A DNA stretch of 64,000 nucleotides. Origin: Arthrobacter sp. Hiyo8 (GTDB lineage: Bacteria > Actinomycetota > Actinomycetes > Actinomycetales > Micrococcaceae). Below are positions 49,654-60,825 of this stretch, in pieces. Every line of letters starts with the position of its first letter. The stretch's first letter is position 1. The DNA is taken from contig AP014719.1 of NCBI GenBank assembly GCA_001549895.1, forward strand, positions 1,364,001-1,428,000, in the 5' to 3' direction. The position numbers were made by a program, and so were the translations under genes. Under the pieces are notes generated by a model that saw only the letters and a program-made list of their open reading frames with translations, was not told the DNA's origin and did no database searches.

Positions 49654-49756
49654 TTTTGGATCTCCTGATTCGAAAGAATTTCGCGTGGATCGATCCCTTC
49701 CACCCTTGTTGAGCCTCGGCATGAAGTCAAGGATTCTGGTGCGATCCGGCCGTTGC

Positions 49757-50296
49757 CTAAGCCACGTGTGTAGCCAATCCAGCCAGGAAGTCCTCGGTGA
49801 ACCGCCTCACCCCGTCCCACTCGGTGTAGACGTAGTCGCGCGAGGTATCCGTGTCCAGGCTGCCCTTGTCGCGGGCGATCTTCTTCATCATGGCGCGTTT
49901 GAGGAAACCGTAATGGGTGTAGAGGAGGGCGCCCCTGAAGAGGCCCACGTGGGCCGGACGCCACCCCGTCTCAGCCTCGAACTTCTCCACATAACCCTCG
50001 GCGTTCACTTCATCGCCCTGGGCGGCAAGGCTGACCGAGAAGAAGGCGGAGGGAAGGCGCTGAAGCGCGGCCGTGTTCTTCCGGACAAAGTCCCGGACAT
50101 AGCCCTCGTGCTTGCCCACATGGACGGACGCCCCCACCAGGACGGCGTCGTAACCGTCCGGCAAGGTATCCCCGGACTTCTTGATGTCCGCCGTCAGCAC
50201 CTCGTGGCCATGGCCACGAGCGACGTCGGCAATATATTCAGCAATCTGGGCCGTCTGTCCTTCAACGGTCCCGTAAGCAATGTAGATGTTGGCCAT
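49757..50296 (-). CDS. Flavodoxin-domain protein, HemG-like
   Basis: 179 residues, intact. FMN-binding IYIAYGTVEGQTAQIAEYIA, VLVGASVHVGKHEGYVRDFV and the terminal TRDYVYTEW-type segment (TSRDYVYTEWDGVRRF) match menaquinone-dependent protoporphyrinogen oxidase HemG-like flavodoxins. In actinobacteria HemG is not the main heme enzyme, so a general flavodoxin role is possible. Confidence 0.85.
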   Translation of the reverse strand: MANIYIAYGTVEGQTAQIAEYIADVARGHGHEVLTADIKKSGDTLPDGYDAVLVGASVHVGKHEGYVRDFVRKNTAALQRLPSAFFSVSLAAQGDEVNAEGYVEKFEAETGWRPAHVGLFRGALLYTHYGFLKRAMMKKIARDKGSLDTDTSRDYVYTEWDGVRRFTEDFLAGLATHVA

Positions 50297-50404
50297 ATGC
50301 CAGTCTGTCCCGGCTCCGGGCGGCCGTTATAGGGTCCAAGGTCCTCCGGATATTCAACATGCCTCCCCTTGACTGGCGAGCACCGTCGGCAGAGAGTGTC
50401 ACAT

Positions 50405-51738
50405 GTGAGGCGTGATGCCGTTCGGGAGTATCTGGCGAGTGCCCTGTGGGCGATGCCGACCTGCGCCGTCGTCGTCGCGATCATCGCGGGCGCGGGCCTT
50501 TCCGCGGTGCAGCTCGACACTACGTCACCTTTCGCCGTCCTCCTCTTCCAAGGGACATCCGACGACGCGCGGAACCTGCTCATCGGGATCGCGAGCACCA
50601 TGGTGACGGTCATCGCCGTCGTGCTCGGCCTCACTGTGGTGGCACTGCAGCTCGCGTCCACGCAGTTCAGCCCGCGGCTGCTGCGGAACTTCCTGCGCGA
50701 CATACCCAACCAGGTAACCCTCAGCGCCTTCGTGGCCACATTCGCTTACAGCACGGCGGGCCTCTACACGGTAGGCATCGCCGCCGGACAGCGCACCCAG
50801 GACTACCCTCGCCTCGCCGTGAGCGGCGCACTCCTGCTGCTGTTCGTGAGCATGGTGATGCTTGTCTTCTTCGCCCACCATCTGTCCCACTCGATCCAGG
50901 TGGACCAAGTCATGAAGGGCGTTGAGAAGGCCACGCTGAAGGTGATCGCGCGGTCGTTCGTCCCTGGTAATCCCGGAATCCGCATGCCAGACCGCCGCCC
51001 GGCGCCACCGCTTTGCTGGTGCCGCAGTCCGGATATGTCCAGGCATTCCATGCCGAGGCGTTCGTCGAAGTGCTCGCGAGCCGAGGCCTCACGGCCCTGA
51101 TGGTGCCCATGATCGGCCGGCACGTCGTCGCGGGTTCCCCGCTCGCCTGGGTGTGGGAGACCACCGGCGAGCGCGTGCGTCCCCTAGCCCCCGACGGCGG
51201 CACTGAACTGCGCCGGGCGCTTGCCCAGAGCGTGCGGATCGGTTACGAGCGGACCCTCGAGCAGGACGTCGCCTTCGGGATCCGGCAACTCGCCGACGTC
51301 GCGTCCAAGGCGCTCTCGCCCGCCATCAACGATCCCTACACCGCGAACCAAGCGGTGGACCACCTCGGCTCGATCCTCGCCGCCCTCTCACTCCGGCAGC
51401 ACGGGCCGCAGGTCGTGGCGGACGCGCAAGGCATGGTCAGGCTGCACGTCCCGGGCCGCGATTTCGCCTATCTCGTGGATCTGGCCCTCGGACAGGTGCG
51501 ACGGTACGGCGCGAACGAGCCTCGCGTTGTCAGGGCCCTGTTGCGCGTGTGCCGTGAGCTCGTGTGGTTCGGCGACGCGGCCCACCACGCCGTCGTGCGG
51601 CGCTACGTCGAGACCCTCATGAGCGACGTGACCCGGCTCGTGGCCCAGCCGGCCGATCGCGAACCCCTCCTCGCGGAGGGCGCGGCGCTGCTCCAAGCGT
51701 TCGACGTCGCGGACGGCACGAGCGACGCCGGCAGCTAG
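50405..51738 (+). CDS. DUF2254 membrane protein, one frameshift
   Basis: About 444 residues. N-terminal helices (CAVVVAIIAGAGLSAVQ, TMVTVIAVVLGLTVVALQLAS), QFSPRLLRNFLRDI, and GALLLLFVSMVMLVFFAHHL. The frame breaks near 51005. The conserved family C terminus reads QDVAFGIRQLADVASKALSP then AINDPYTANQAVDHL. Integral membrane, function unknown. Confidence 0.88.
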
Positions 51739-51774
51739 CTCGATGCGAGCATCACTCGATTTCTGCTTCCGCGG

Positions 51775-53160
51775 CTACATTGCGGATGCCGCGGGCCGTC
51801 CTGCTTTGGTCCAGAGCCGGTAGAGGAGGCCTGCGACGGCGAGGGCGGCGGCGAGGCTGACGATCGGGAAGCCGCGGGAGAGATTGGCGACCAGGGTGAA
51901 GGCCACAACGAAGGCTCCGACAGTGTTGAGGATGACGGCTCCCGGCTGGCGGTCCCTCCGGGCCAAGAGTGCCATGGAAACCAGGCCGCCGAGGAAGCTG
52001 AGGAAGACCGCGACGGCGTAGAACAGGACAAGCTCCTGGTCGTCGCCGCCGGCGATGGCTGTCACTGCACCGGCCAGGACGATGAATACCGCCACGCCCC
52101 AATAGGGCGTGTGGTGGTGGTTGGTACGGCCCAGTAAGAGCGGAAGGACGCCGACGGTCTCACCGTGGGGGTTGATGTGGCGCGCCAGGGCTTTGAGCAA
52201 GCCCGGTCCCGCTTGGAAACCCGAGGAAGCCGCCGAGAGCAGGAGCAACGCAGTGACGAGTTGGAAGGCGGCGAACACGGGCGCCGGCGCAGCGAGGCGG
52301 GCGAGTTCGGCGATCTGCGTGCTGTCCTTCGGCGGAATGCCGACGTGCAGCTGCGCGGCCTCCACGGCGAGGCCCAGCGTGATGGTGCCGACGATGCCGA
52401 GGGTCAGCCAGAGAGTGAGCTGGCCGAAACGCCGCTTCCCGTCATTGTCGAGCTGCCCGAGCTGGGCAACCGCCGAGGTCGCCGCTTCCACACCGGTGGC
52501 CATGGCCATGGCGACCGGGAACGCAAGCACCACGGCAAGGACCGGTGGATGCCCGGGAGCGCCGGCGATCGTACTGAGCGGTTTAGGTGCTGCGCCCAGG
52601 CCGTAGAGAAGGACGACAACGGAAACGACGATAAAGGCCATTGTCATCGCCGCGAAGACCAACCTGCCAAGGTGACCGAACCAGGTCGCCGCACCGACGA
52701 GGACCACCAAGCCGAGTCCGAGCAACAAACGCCAGGGAGCAAGGGCGGGGAAATAGGCGATCACCGCCGAGGACCCCGCCGAGACGCTGATCGCGATAGT
52801 GAGCAGGAAATCCACCACCAGCGCGCCGATCGGGATGAAGGACCAGCCGTCTCCGAAGGCCTCACCCACCGCGGCCGGCGCCCCGCCACCTCTCGGGTAG
52901 CGCGCGACGAGTTGCCGGTAGTTCACGATCACCAAGGCGACGATGGCTACCACCAGGACCATCGCCGGGACCAGCAACGCCAAATCCCCGTCCAGGGCGC
53001 GCAGGGCCGCTTCTATGGCGTACGCGACGGAGGAGACGGGGTCGGCCATCACCGCGAAGGCAAACGCCAAGAGCAGTGCGGTGCGGGAACGCAGGCCTCT
53101 TCCCAGTCCACCTCCTGGGGACGTTCCGCTCGGAATTTTCACTGGGACCTCCGGTTCCAT
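51775..53160 (-). CDS. APC-family amino-acid permease
   Basis: 461 residues, intact, twelve helices. VMADPVSSVAYAIEAALRAL and YPRGGGAPAAVGEAFGDGWS are APC-family entry motifs. The extended family includes potassium and amino-acid carriers; substrate unknown. Confidence 0.85.
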   Translation of the reverse strand: MEPEVPVKIPSGTSPGGGLGRGLRSRTALLLAFAFAVMADPVSSVAYAIEAALRALDGDLALLVPAMVLVVAIVALVIVNYRQLVARYPRGGGAPAAVGEAFGDGWSFIPIGALVVDFLLTIAISVSAGSSAVIAYFPALAPWRLLLGLGLVVLVGAATWFGHLGRLVFAAMTMAFIVVSVVVLLYGLGAAPKPLSTIAGAPGHPPVLAVVLAFPVAMAMATGVEAATSAVAQLGQLDNDGKRRFGQLTLWLTLGIVGTITLGLAVEAAQLHVGIPPKDSTQIAELARLAAPAPVFAAFQLVTALLLLSAASSGFQAGPGLLKALARHINPHGETVGVLPLLLGRTNHHHTPYWGVAVFIVLAGAVTAIAGGDDQELVLFYAVAVFLSFLGGLVSMALLARRDRQPGAVILNTVGAFVVAFTLVANLSRGFPIVSLAAALAVAGLLYRLWTKAGRPAASAM

Positions 53161-53259
53161 GACAGCCTTATCGAGCTGCCGACCAGACTTCCCGGCTCAC
53201 CTCCGAATGCCTCCCGCCCGCAGCTAGGAGCGCGGGCGGGAGACGCTATCGCGGAATCG

Positions 53260-53675
53260 CTACTGGGGAATAGCGCCGATCTGCTGCATGAGGCTGAGGG
53301 TGTCAGTAGATCCCCAGTGCTCGGCAACCTTGCCGTCCTCGACGCGGATGATGTCGGTCCCGCCGAATTCGACGGTGTTGCCCGACGCTGGAACGCCCGC
53401 CATGTCCCCGCGGTGCGTACCCGTCATCACCACGTGGCACGCCTCCAATCGTCCGTCAGTCAGCCACGGCTCTATCGTCTTGACCTTAATGTCCGGAACG
53501 CCGCCCGGATGGCGGTGACGAAGAACCGGACGCCTTCCTTCCCAGGCGGTTGCCCGGGGAGAGCCTCTTCGTGGTCCACCAGGTTGTCCGTCGCCAGTTC
53601 ATCAATGAGATCGAGGTTTCCACCCTCGATGATTTCCTTGTAAAAACGCCCGATCAGTCCAGTGCCATCAGTCAT
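53260..53675 (-). CDS. SnoaL-like ester cyclase, one frameshift
   Basis: About 138 residues from ATG 53675. RFYKEIIEGGNLDLIDELAT then NLVDHEEALPGQPPGKEG, an indel near 53485, then VEFGGTDIIRVEDGKVAEHW. SnoaL proteins are NTF2-fold polyketide cyclases or small hydrolases. Substrate unknown. Confidence 0.82.
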
Positions 53676-53720
53676 TTCCGTCTCCTTAATGAACGAGACC
53701 GTCCCATTTTTTCCCCGCAC

Positions 53721-54550
53721 TTACATCCCGACGCCGGGCACCATCCCCGGTGCAACGGCGATCGCCACCGCGATCAGGGCCAGCCCGACGGCGACCAATC
53801 GGTTGGCGATCCGTCTCCACGGAAGCATCTTCTCCAAAGCAATGAATGCCCCACCACAGCCATCCAGCCGACGCTCATCACGCCGAGCGCGAAGAGTGCC
53901 ACCATCAGCGCCCAGCAGCAGGCAACGCACCATGCACCGTGCTCGAGTCCAAGACGCAGCGCGCCAAACCGTCCATAGCGGATGCGGCGCAGGATGAAGT
54001 CCATCGGCGTCCGGCATTTCATCAGGGAGACGTTCTTGGCTGGCGTGAGTTGGTAGACGGCCGCCACAAAAATCACTCCGGCCGCCAAGTAGCGACCGCC
54101 CGGATCGGAGGAAAACAATCCGGGGATGAGGGACGCGACCATCGCGTAGAGCGCGTACGCGGCGAGGCCGAAGATCGTCCAGGAGATCAGGTAGCCGGCC
54201 ACGAAGACTGCCGTGGAGCCTGCCGGGGCATAGCGTCCGGTCTCCCGACGGTGGTGGGTGATCCGGGCGTAAGCAACCACCATGGGCGCCACCGACGGAA
54301 ACATCATGGCCGCCAACATGACCACCCAGGTGGTGAGGAAGAAGCCAAGCGGTCCCGGATCTGTCCAACGGCCCATGTCCATCCCGGATGTTTGCACCGC
54401 AGAAACGATCCAGCTCACGGCCGCGAGGATCAGCAATACAGCAACCAGACCGGCTTCGCGTGGATCCATCCTGAAAGCGGTGGCTCGCGGCGTACCGGCC
54501 GCCACAGCTCCCCGAATCAACTTTCTACGAGGCAGGTTCCCGGCTGTCAT
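53721..54550 (-). CDS. DUF2182 metal-binding membrane protein, one frameshift
   Basis: About 276 residues, several helices. FLTTWVVMLAAMMFPSVAPM, GYLISWTIFGLAAYAL, YQLTPAKNVSLMKCRTPMDF and GAWCVACCWALMVALFALGV, the DUF2182 signatures. Frame break near 53840. Overlaps the DUF1326 gene by 26 bases. DUF1326 and DUF2182 are routinely paired; both are rich in Cys/Met and may handle copper. Confidence 0.87.
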
Positions 54551-55163
54551 GCCCTGCCCTTGGGGCGCCTTCAGCCATTTCGCTTGCGTAGGCGAACTCT
54601 CCGCTCTCGCCGTAGATCCCATCGAAGTCCAGGCCGAAGAGATCCGAGTGACCGGGCGCCTTCCCGATCATGTAGTCGGACGCGAAGGCGTACATCGCGT
54701 TCTTGACGGTAGTGACGCTGCCACCCGGTCCGGGCAGCGTTTCCAGTGCGTAGTTCACACTGTCTCCCACCGAGGCGGACGGGTTATCGCCATCCGAGAA
54801 CGCGACAGCGGCCCGCTGCACGCCCAGCCATTCGCCGTACAGGGCCGCCAGATCCCCGAACGGTCCGCCGACCTCGCCGTGCAGGATGCTTTCAAGGGCG
54901 GTCGTCTGCCCATCGGAAGCGCCTTCATCGACGACGACGCCGATCTTCCAGCCGCCCGCTGTGAGGTTCGACGGGAAGAAATTGACGAAGGCGAAGTCGA
55001 CACCCGAAAGGTCGGTGTCATCGAGCTTCCCGTTCGCAACATGGAACACTGCCACGCCGCGGCATTCGCCGTTGGCACTGTTGGGTCTGCCGTCCACCGG
55101 ACAGGGACAGATCAAAGCGCAACTGCAATTGGCAACATATTTTCCGGACATTTCCCAAGACAT
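54525..55163 (-). CDS. DUF1326 protein
   Basis: 212 residues. GKYVANCSCALICPCPVDGR gives the typical CSC ... CPC cluster. Also ALYGEWLGVQRAAVAFSDGD and a C-terminal acidic tail. ATG 55163 behind GAGGAG. Partner of the overlapping DUF2182 membrane protein. Confidence 0.88.
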   Translation of the reverse strand: MSWEMSGKYVANCSCALICPCPVDGRPNSANGECRGVAVFHVANGKLDDTDLSGVDFAFVNFFPSNLTAGGWKIGVVVDEGASDGQTTALESILHGEVGGPFGDLAALYGEWLGVQRAAVAFSDGDNPSASVGDSVNYALETLPGPGGSVTTVKNAMYAFASDYMIGKAPGHSDLFGLDFDGIYGESGEFAYASEMAEGAPRAGHDSREPAS

Positions 55164-55318
55164 TGAGGACTCTCCTCGCTAGTTCATTCGACTAGCGGAG
55201 CTCCCCCAGAGGCAGCGCCGAAAACACTCACTATGAGACCCACGAACCTCGTAAGGCCGAGATTATTCCCACCGGATAGGGGTGTCAACAAGCTCTGCTA
55301 AGCCACAACGCGAGCGTC

Positions 55319-55870
55319 TCAAAGAAGCCCTTCAGTTCCCCGTGGCCGGGACCACGCCCCCTGTTTCGAGGCGGACCGGGTAGCCGAGCCGGCTTCGTAA
55401 GCGGCGGCAAGGGCACTGCTGTCTGCGCCCTCTGAAACAGTGGCCACCACATGGGATCCGTCATTGGCCATCCCGACGACCCTGACTCTTACATCTTCTG
55501 CTAAAAGGGTTCCCGCCCGGTCCATGGCAGTTCCCGGAACGCACGCTGCGGAACGGAGCGAGATATCAACGCCGGGGAGTTGGTCGCGCAAAAGTGCGAT
55601 GCGGTCGTTCTCCGGGCCGTGCCACGTGATGACGAGCTTCCCCTGTCCAAGGGCGACTGACCCGAAGTTGGGGTCGCCGCTCAACTCTTTGGTGAGGAGG
55701 CTTGCCGCTGACGCCAGCGCCCCGTCCTGCGGTGCCGCTTCGGTAATCTGGACCGGATCCGTAACTCGTATTGAGCCGGCATGACGTTGGACACCCTTGT
55801 CGCACGCAGTCAACGCGTCTCCGCAGATCAGCATCGCTGAAACTATGCCTGCATTGCTTCTCCAACGCAC
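55319..55870 (-). CDS. Hypothetical lipoprotein
   Basis: About 183 residues with a weak lipoprotein signal (lipobox-like ALTAC). The middle (GALASAASLLTKELSGDPNF, GKLVITWHGPENDRIALL) repeats a short alpha/beta pattern. An indel at the C terminus is possible. Sits after the gene at 55883 on the same strand. Confidence 0.5.
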   Translation of the reverse strand: MRWRSNAGIVSAMLICGDALTACDKGVQRHAGSIRVTDPVQITEAAPQDGALASAASLLTKELSGDPNFGSVALGQGKLVITWHGPENDRIALLRDQLPGVDISLRSAACVPGTAMDRAGTLLAEDVRVRVVGMANDGSHVVATVSEGADSSALAAAYEAGSATRSASKQGAWSRPRGTEGLL

Positions 55871-55882
55871 AACACCCGCCAG

Positions 55883-56491
55883 CTACAAGGCCCTCACGAA
55901 CGATCTAACAAGGAGATCACCGGGACTGTAATTCTCTGCCCACAATGCGAAGCTCTCGTTGATCGCAAGCATGTACAACTTGGCGCGGAAGGTGCCTTCG
56001 TAGGTGCCGTTAAGTCCCAATGAAATAAGGGGATAGAAGTCCTTGTGCTCATCAAAGCTGGCAAAGATTCCTTCCAGAAGCTTCTGGCGGTCTGGACTAA
56101 GGAACCACTCCGACGGCGCATCAGGCTTCGACTCTGCATATCTTGGGTCCGCTTCCTCCCACGAGTCGAGCCATTGCGCAGGGGTATCGAGCACAGCAGT
56201 TACTTCGATCCTCATCCCGCTTAGAACGCCTCGGATGGTATGCCAGGAACCCTCTAGGTTGCCAAGCACGGATTCACCAGTTTCAAGGCCCGTGACCCTG
56301 ATTCTTAGTGTTGTTGTGTCCATTTGAGCCTGCTCGGGCAAACCGATATGCGGTTCATCGGGGTGCATTCTCGGCCGCACATAAGCACGTCCGTCGGCTC
56401 CCGTGAACAGGCGACCGCGCGCTTCGACCAAGCTTCCGTCTTGGACAGAAAGCAATTGCTGGCCGCTGTTTGATGATCTGTTTCTATTCAT
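55883..56491 (-). CDS. Hypothetical protein, 202 residues
   Basis: Intact, soluble. A Ser-rich start, then LRIRVTGLETGESVLGNLEG and KDFYPLISLGLNGTYEGTFR. No known family. Directly follows the small secreted gene (ten bases), so probably one operon under array 3. Confidence 0.6.
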   Translation of the reverse strand: MNRNRSSNSGQQLLSVQDGSLVEARGRLFTGADGRAYVRPRMHPDEPHIGLPEQAQMDTTTLRIRVTGLETGESVLGNLEGSWHTIRGVLSGMRIEVTAVLDTPAQWLDSWEEADPRYAESKPDAPSEWFLSPDRQKLLEGIFASFDEHKDFYPLISLGLNGTYEGTFRAKLYMLAINESFALWAENYSPGDLLVRSFVRAL

Positions 56492-56500
56492 AGGGCGTAG

Positions 56501-56827
56501 TTACCGCACGGAATCAGGAACCAACACCCAGAGCGACCAGCGGCCGGCGTTGAAGGTGCCGGGACGATTCTGAAGACAGTCATAGTCACGAATATAGCCG
56601 TGCATGCTCAGGACTGCGAAGGAAGCCCTTTTACACGTCTCTTTACTGTAGAAGTTGTCTTGCCAGACGTTCCAAACAAGGGCAACCTGCGGCTCCATGG
56701 TTGCATCCACAACGGCGCCAGCAAAGCCCGTAGTCGGGGCGGCGGTGGCGATACCGACGCTGGTGCCCGAAAAGGCCAACACTGAAGAAAGCGCGATTGA
56801 GCCAAGTGTCTTGCGGAAATTGAACAA
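56501..56827 (-). CDS. Small secreted protein with two cysteines, downstream of array 3
   Basis: TTG 56827 behind GGGGGAGAT (the upstream ATG 56869 has no ribosome site). Signal peptide TLGSIALSSVLAFSGTSVGI. Mature part includes VALVWNVWQDNFYSKETCKR and RDYDCLQNRPGTFNAGRWSL; about 108 residues before processing. No family assigned. Size and the single Cys pair suggest a disulfide-bonded exported peptide or toxin-like protein, unproven. Confidence 0.65.
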   Translation of the reverse strand: MFNFRKTLGSIALSSVLAFSGTSVGIATAAPTTGFAGAVVDATMEPQVALVWNVWQDNFYSKETCKRASFAVLSMHGYIRDYDCLQNRPGTFNAGRWSLWVLVPDSVR

Positions 56828-56973
56828 TAACGGATCTCCCCCAAAAAGGTAAGCCAAAAGCTTGTTCATCAACAATATTTGCAATCAATATAAAAAATCA
56901 ATAGCCGATGGAGGACTTTAATTTTAAGGTCAGAACCAGAATTGATTTTTGCGTCCGTGCGGGCTTCGCTAAT

Positions 56974-57047
56974 ACTCAATTCCGGCTTTGGGACCACTCA
57001 ATTTGAGGTCCTTACATACTCAATTTCGAGTACTCACCACTCATTAA
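56974..57047 (-). promoter_or_regulatory. Periodic array 3: four 9-bp direct repeats of different motif
   Basis: On the plus strand ACTCAATTC, ACTCAATTT, ACTCAATTT and ACTCATTAA begin at 56974, 56996, 57018 and 57039 (steps 22, 22, 21). Read toward the gene they are AAATTGAGT-like. Same period as arrays 1 and 2 and a shared TGAG core. TAAAAT (minus, 56925-56920) is the best -10 but is not placed as neatly as in arrays 1 and 2. Confidence 0.5.
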
Positions 57048-57156
57048 AGGCAAAACGCTTGACACCGGCAGATTGGGAGTGAGTCAAGCCCCAACTCAGG
57101 CAGGGCCCGTACTCACCGTGGCGGGCGCAGCCGAGGAGCTACAGCCGGGCGTCCAA

Positions 57157-59170
57157 TTATCCGCCGTTTGTTTGGGAGTTTCGAGCGTGCGTATGAAGGG
57201 ACTGGCGCGTAGTGGTTCCGGTCTTGGCAAGGCCCTGGAGATGTGGTTTTCCACGGTCCGGGGACTGATCCCCAGGAGGGCAGCGATTTCTGGGGTGCGT
57301 TGGCTGCCTGCCAGGAGGGCAACTTCCCTCTCGCAAGGAGTCAGACCCTGGGGATGCCCTCCCATGTCGAGGGTCAGTTGTACCCCTTTTGTGCCGGGAA
57401 GCGGTTTTCGAAAGTTGAGATGATCTGATGAAAGGTCTTGGCCACTCCCCGGTGGCGTTTGAAGAGGTGATCCTTCACCACGCCTTTCAGCAGCCTGGTG
57501 ATCGCGGGAAGGTCGGAGTCGGCTTCATATTGGTCCAACAGCATTTTTAGCAGTTGGTGGTCGCGGTCACGGACGGCACCGGCGATGGCGATGAACTTGG
57601 CATGCGATGTCACCGCGTTCTCTTGCAGTAACCGTTGCGTGATCTCCAGGATCTTATGCCCGGGATAGAGGGAAAGCATGAACAGTGAGGCATACACGGC
57701 TTCGGTGATGTAACCCCGGTCTAGTTGTTGTTCCAGAAGGTCGGCAGCCTTTTCATCAAATTCGGCTGGATCGGCGTATTTCCGGGTAACGAGCTCATAG
57801 ACCGCTTTTCCGGTTCCAGGCAGGGGCCCGATGTCGGCGACGTCTTTGCGCGCCTGAATCCCCAGCGAGTGGACATTCTTGCTGGAGAGCGAGTCCACGG
57901 ACAAACGGCTCCATGCCAGCGGCAAGGTCGAAGCCATCTGCTGAATCAAGGGCCCGGAGTGCAGCTTGGGCGTCGAAGCGGTAGAGCTCCAGAATGCCCC
58001 GGCTGACCTGCAGAACGCCGCTCTCCGGGTGACGGCTGCGGAGCCCGCCCAGGGTTTCGTCAAGGTTCACAGGCATTCGGTCAAAGGACGCCTCGAGGTA
58101 GAGCGCGAACGCTTGGGCTTCTGCCTTCCAATCGGGGTGAGCTTCGCCGATCGCTTGGAGCATGTCCGTCGCCGCAGCTAACTGGCCGCCATTGACGATG
58201 GCCCACGGCGCCCGGGTCATGGCGACGAAGAAGTGATCGCCGGAATCAGCTCCTACAGCCTCAGTTTCGCTGAAGACTTGTTCGATGCGTGAGGGATCGA
58301 TCGGACCGCCCCAGTAGAACTTGAGGAACGCTGCTGCGCTGGACATGGTCTTTTCGGACGCATTTCGAGGCTGTCCAGGATGTCTGCCTCAACTATCTGC
58401 ATGAGGGGCCCCAGCGGCCGGGCTCCCACCACGGACAGGGTATGCAGAGCCGTCCGCTCATCGGCGCTTAGTCCGTGAAGTAGTTCCTGGACGGTGCTCT
58501 GGAGATATTCGTTCCAGAGTGTGTGCCCGCTCATGCTCCACTGTCCGTCAAGGAGAACAAGCTGCTCGCTCAGCTCCGCGCTTTGGGCGATCCTGACCAC
58601 GAGCCGCGGGTTGCCACCGGATTTCATGAGCACGGCGGTGGTCAAATCCACGTCCGGCGGCGACCCGAGCGTTTGGGCCAGGAGTTTGTTGACTTGATCG
58701 TAGTCAAGAGGACTGAGTCGCATCGTTGTCTCCGGCCATCGGGCAGGCGTGAACACGGAGGCCATTGAATACAGTGGGGCATCGTCCATCGTCACCACCA
58801 GCGGCCGTTCGGTCCGCCTCTGAACAATGTCGATGACTGCCACCGATTCCTTGTCGAGCTCATCGATATCGTCAACAACTATTGCCCTGGCGCCTCGCTG
58901 CGCCAACTGTTCGGCGAGCACGTTCGCGACTCCTAGCGGCCCATTCTCTTGCCCGCGCCCTTCCAGTCCGAGTGCGCCAATCCCTGCGAACGGAGTATCA
59001 TTCAGAAGCGGCGAGCCCGAGAGGCTGTAGACCGTGAACCCGGCCTTTTCGAGGCCAGCGGCGATCGACTCCAGGACCGTTGATTTTCCGCTTCCGGGGC
59101 CGCCGACGATCCGAACACTGACACCGCCAGCCACGTAGCCAAGTGCCCGCCGGACTTCCTCTTCGAACAC
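57157..59170 (-). CDS. LuxR-family ATPase regulator (LAL-like), several frameshifts
   Basis: GTG 59170 behind AGGAGT. N-terminal AAA ATPase: Walker A GGPGSGKSTVLESIAAG, Walker B AIVVDDIDELD. A long helical middle follows. C-terminal LuxR HTH (LTPCEREVALLAG ... IAALLGISPRTVENHISRAL) ends TRQSLHTHARNSQTNGG at TAA 57157-57159. Frame breaks near 58360, 57930, 57370 and 57235. About 670 residues. Its stop lies 110 bases from array 3, so it is a candidate regulator of the array 3 genes, not shown. Confidence 0.85.
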
Positions 59171-59265
59171 TTCGCAACTCCTGACGCAGACACCCCAGCT
59201 TTGAAATATGAGCCTAGTGGCATTCCACATCCGAGGAGAGCGCCCCAGAGCCCTAGCCTGACAAT

Positions 59266-60756
59266 CTATCCAACGCTACGGGCGAAAATGATCACTGAGT
59301 AGGCATTGCACCGAAAATGAGTGGGAAGGTGCGTCGGAGTAGGTATAGGGGTTTGTCGACCCGCAGCGGGTATCGGAGCGGCGCGATGGGAATTACCCCA
59401 CTGCCCCGGCTTCCGCCAAGCCAGCGCCAACACAAACACCACCGCGCTCAACCCCAGCATCACCAACACCATGAGCCCCCAGTTTGCCTGGTTCACGCCG
59501 GGACCGTACAGCACACCAATGAGCACCGTCGCCGTGATGGCCCGAGGTATCGGCACGTCTGGAAAATCCCGGCCGCCACTCCCTATCCTCAGGCCGCGCG
59601 GACACATACAAACCTTGGTTCGATGCCGTACTGACCACGCCATATGGCACACCCATCAGCGCCGTGAGCACGAGCACCAGCGGCGGCCAGAAGGACAGCG
59701 TCAACACTCCGAGCGCACCGGAAGCCAGCGCCAAAAGCACGACGCCGGCGATCATCACGGACCGCACGCCGAACCGCTCAATGAACCGCACCGTCACCGG
59801 CGTCATGAAAACCGACATGGCAGCAAGGGCAGCATCAGCAGGCCGACCACGCCGGCGTCGTACTTTCCAGCCTGCTGCAGCAACTGCGGAAGGCCGAAGA
59901 ACGCAAAATAGTAGACCGCACTGAACACCGCGAAACCCAAGTACAACAGCAGCAGCGGCCGGTTCCGGCCGAGCAGCCGCAAGTCCAGGAACGACGGACT
60001 GAACCGGAACTCGCGCCACGCGAACAGCCCCGCAAGGACAACCGCGACGGCGATGAACCACCAACGATAAGCCGGCATCACGTTAAGCAGCGCCATCATC
60101 GCGAGCGTCAGTGAGGCGATGAACGCCAGGATGCCCGGAATGTCGGAATCGCGCAGGAGTGCGGAGAGTTTGCCGCTTTCGCGTCCGACGTCGGGCGGCG
60201 CCACGCGCTGCACCACAATGAGGGCCAGAAGCGAGATCGGCACGTTGATCGCGAACAGCGCCTGCCAGCCGACCAGGCTCACCAGGAGGCCGCCGACGAC
60301 GGGTCCCACCGCCGCCGCCGACGTGTTCGCCATCTGGATCCGCCCCAAGGGTCGGGTGGAGCTGATGTTCGCCTGCCGGCTGAGCGTCGAGACCATGACG
60401 ACGGCGCACGGGTACGCCGTCGCGGTCCCCACTGCCATGAGTGCGCGGGCCACGCAGACCAGTGCGAAGTTCGGCGAGAACGGCGCCAGAAGGCAGGAAA
60501 TGGCGACCACCGCCATACCGAAGGTGAACAACCTTCGCGGACCGAAGCGGTCCGCGAGCCGGCCCATGAGCGGCTGGCCGGCCGCCGAGGCGAGGTAGAA
60601 GGACGTGATCACCCAGGTGACGGTGGCGACGTCGAGCGCGAAGTCCTGGCGCAGCACCACCAGTGCGACCGCGATCATCGACGAGTTCAGCGGATTCAGC
60701 GCCGTCCCGAGACTCAGTGCAGCGATCGCTAGGCCGGGGCGGGGTTTGTTGGTCAC
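59266..60756 (-). CDS. MFS transporter, two frameshifts
   Basis: About 490 residues. ITSFYLASAAGQPLMGRLAD then RFGPRRLFTFGM (motif A), TRPLGRIQMANTSAAAVGPV and VSLVGWQALFAINVPISLLA place it near DHA2-like exporters. The frame breaks near 59820 and 59560. The last ~35 residues are Pro/Thr-rich and poorly conserved in appearance. Confidence 0.85.
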
Positions 60757-60825
60757 GTCCCTAAGTCTGGTCCATCGTTGCCTGAGGTCACGAAACGGCG
60801 CGTCACGAACCTCGCTGCCGGGCCC

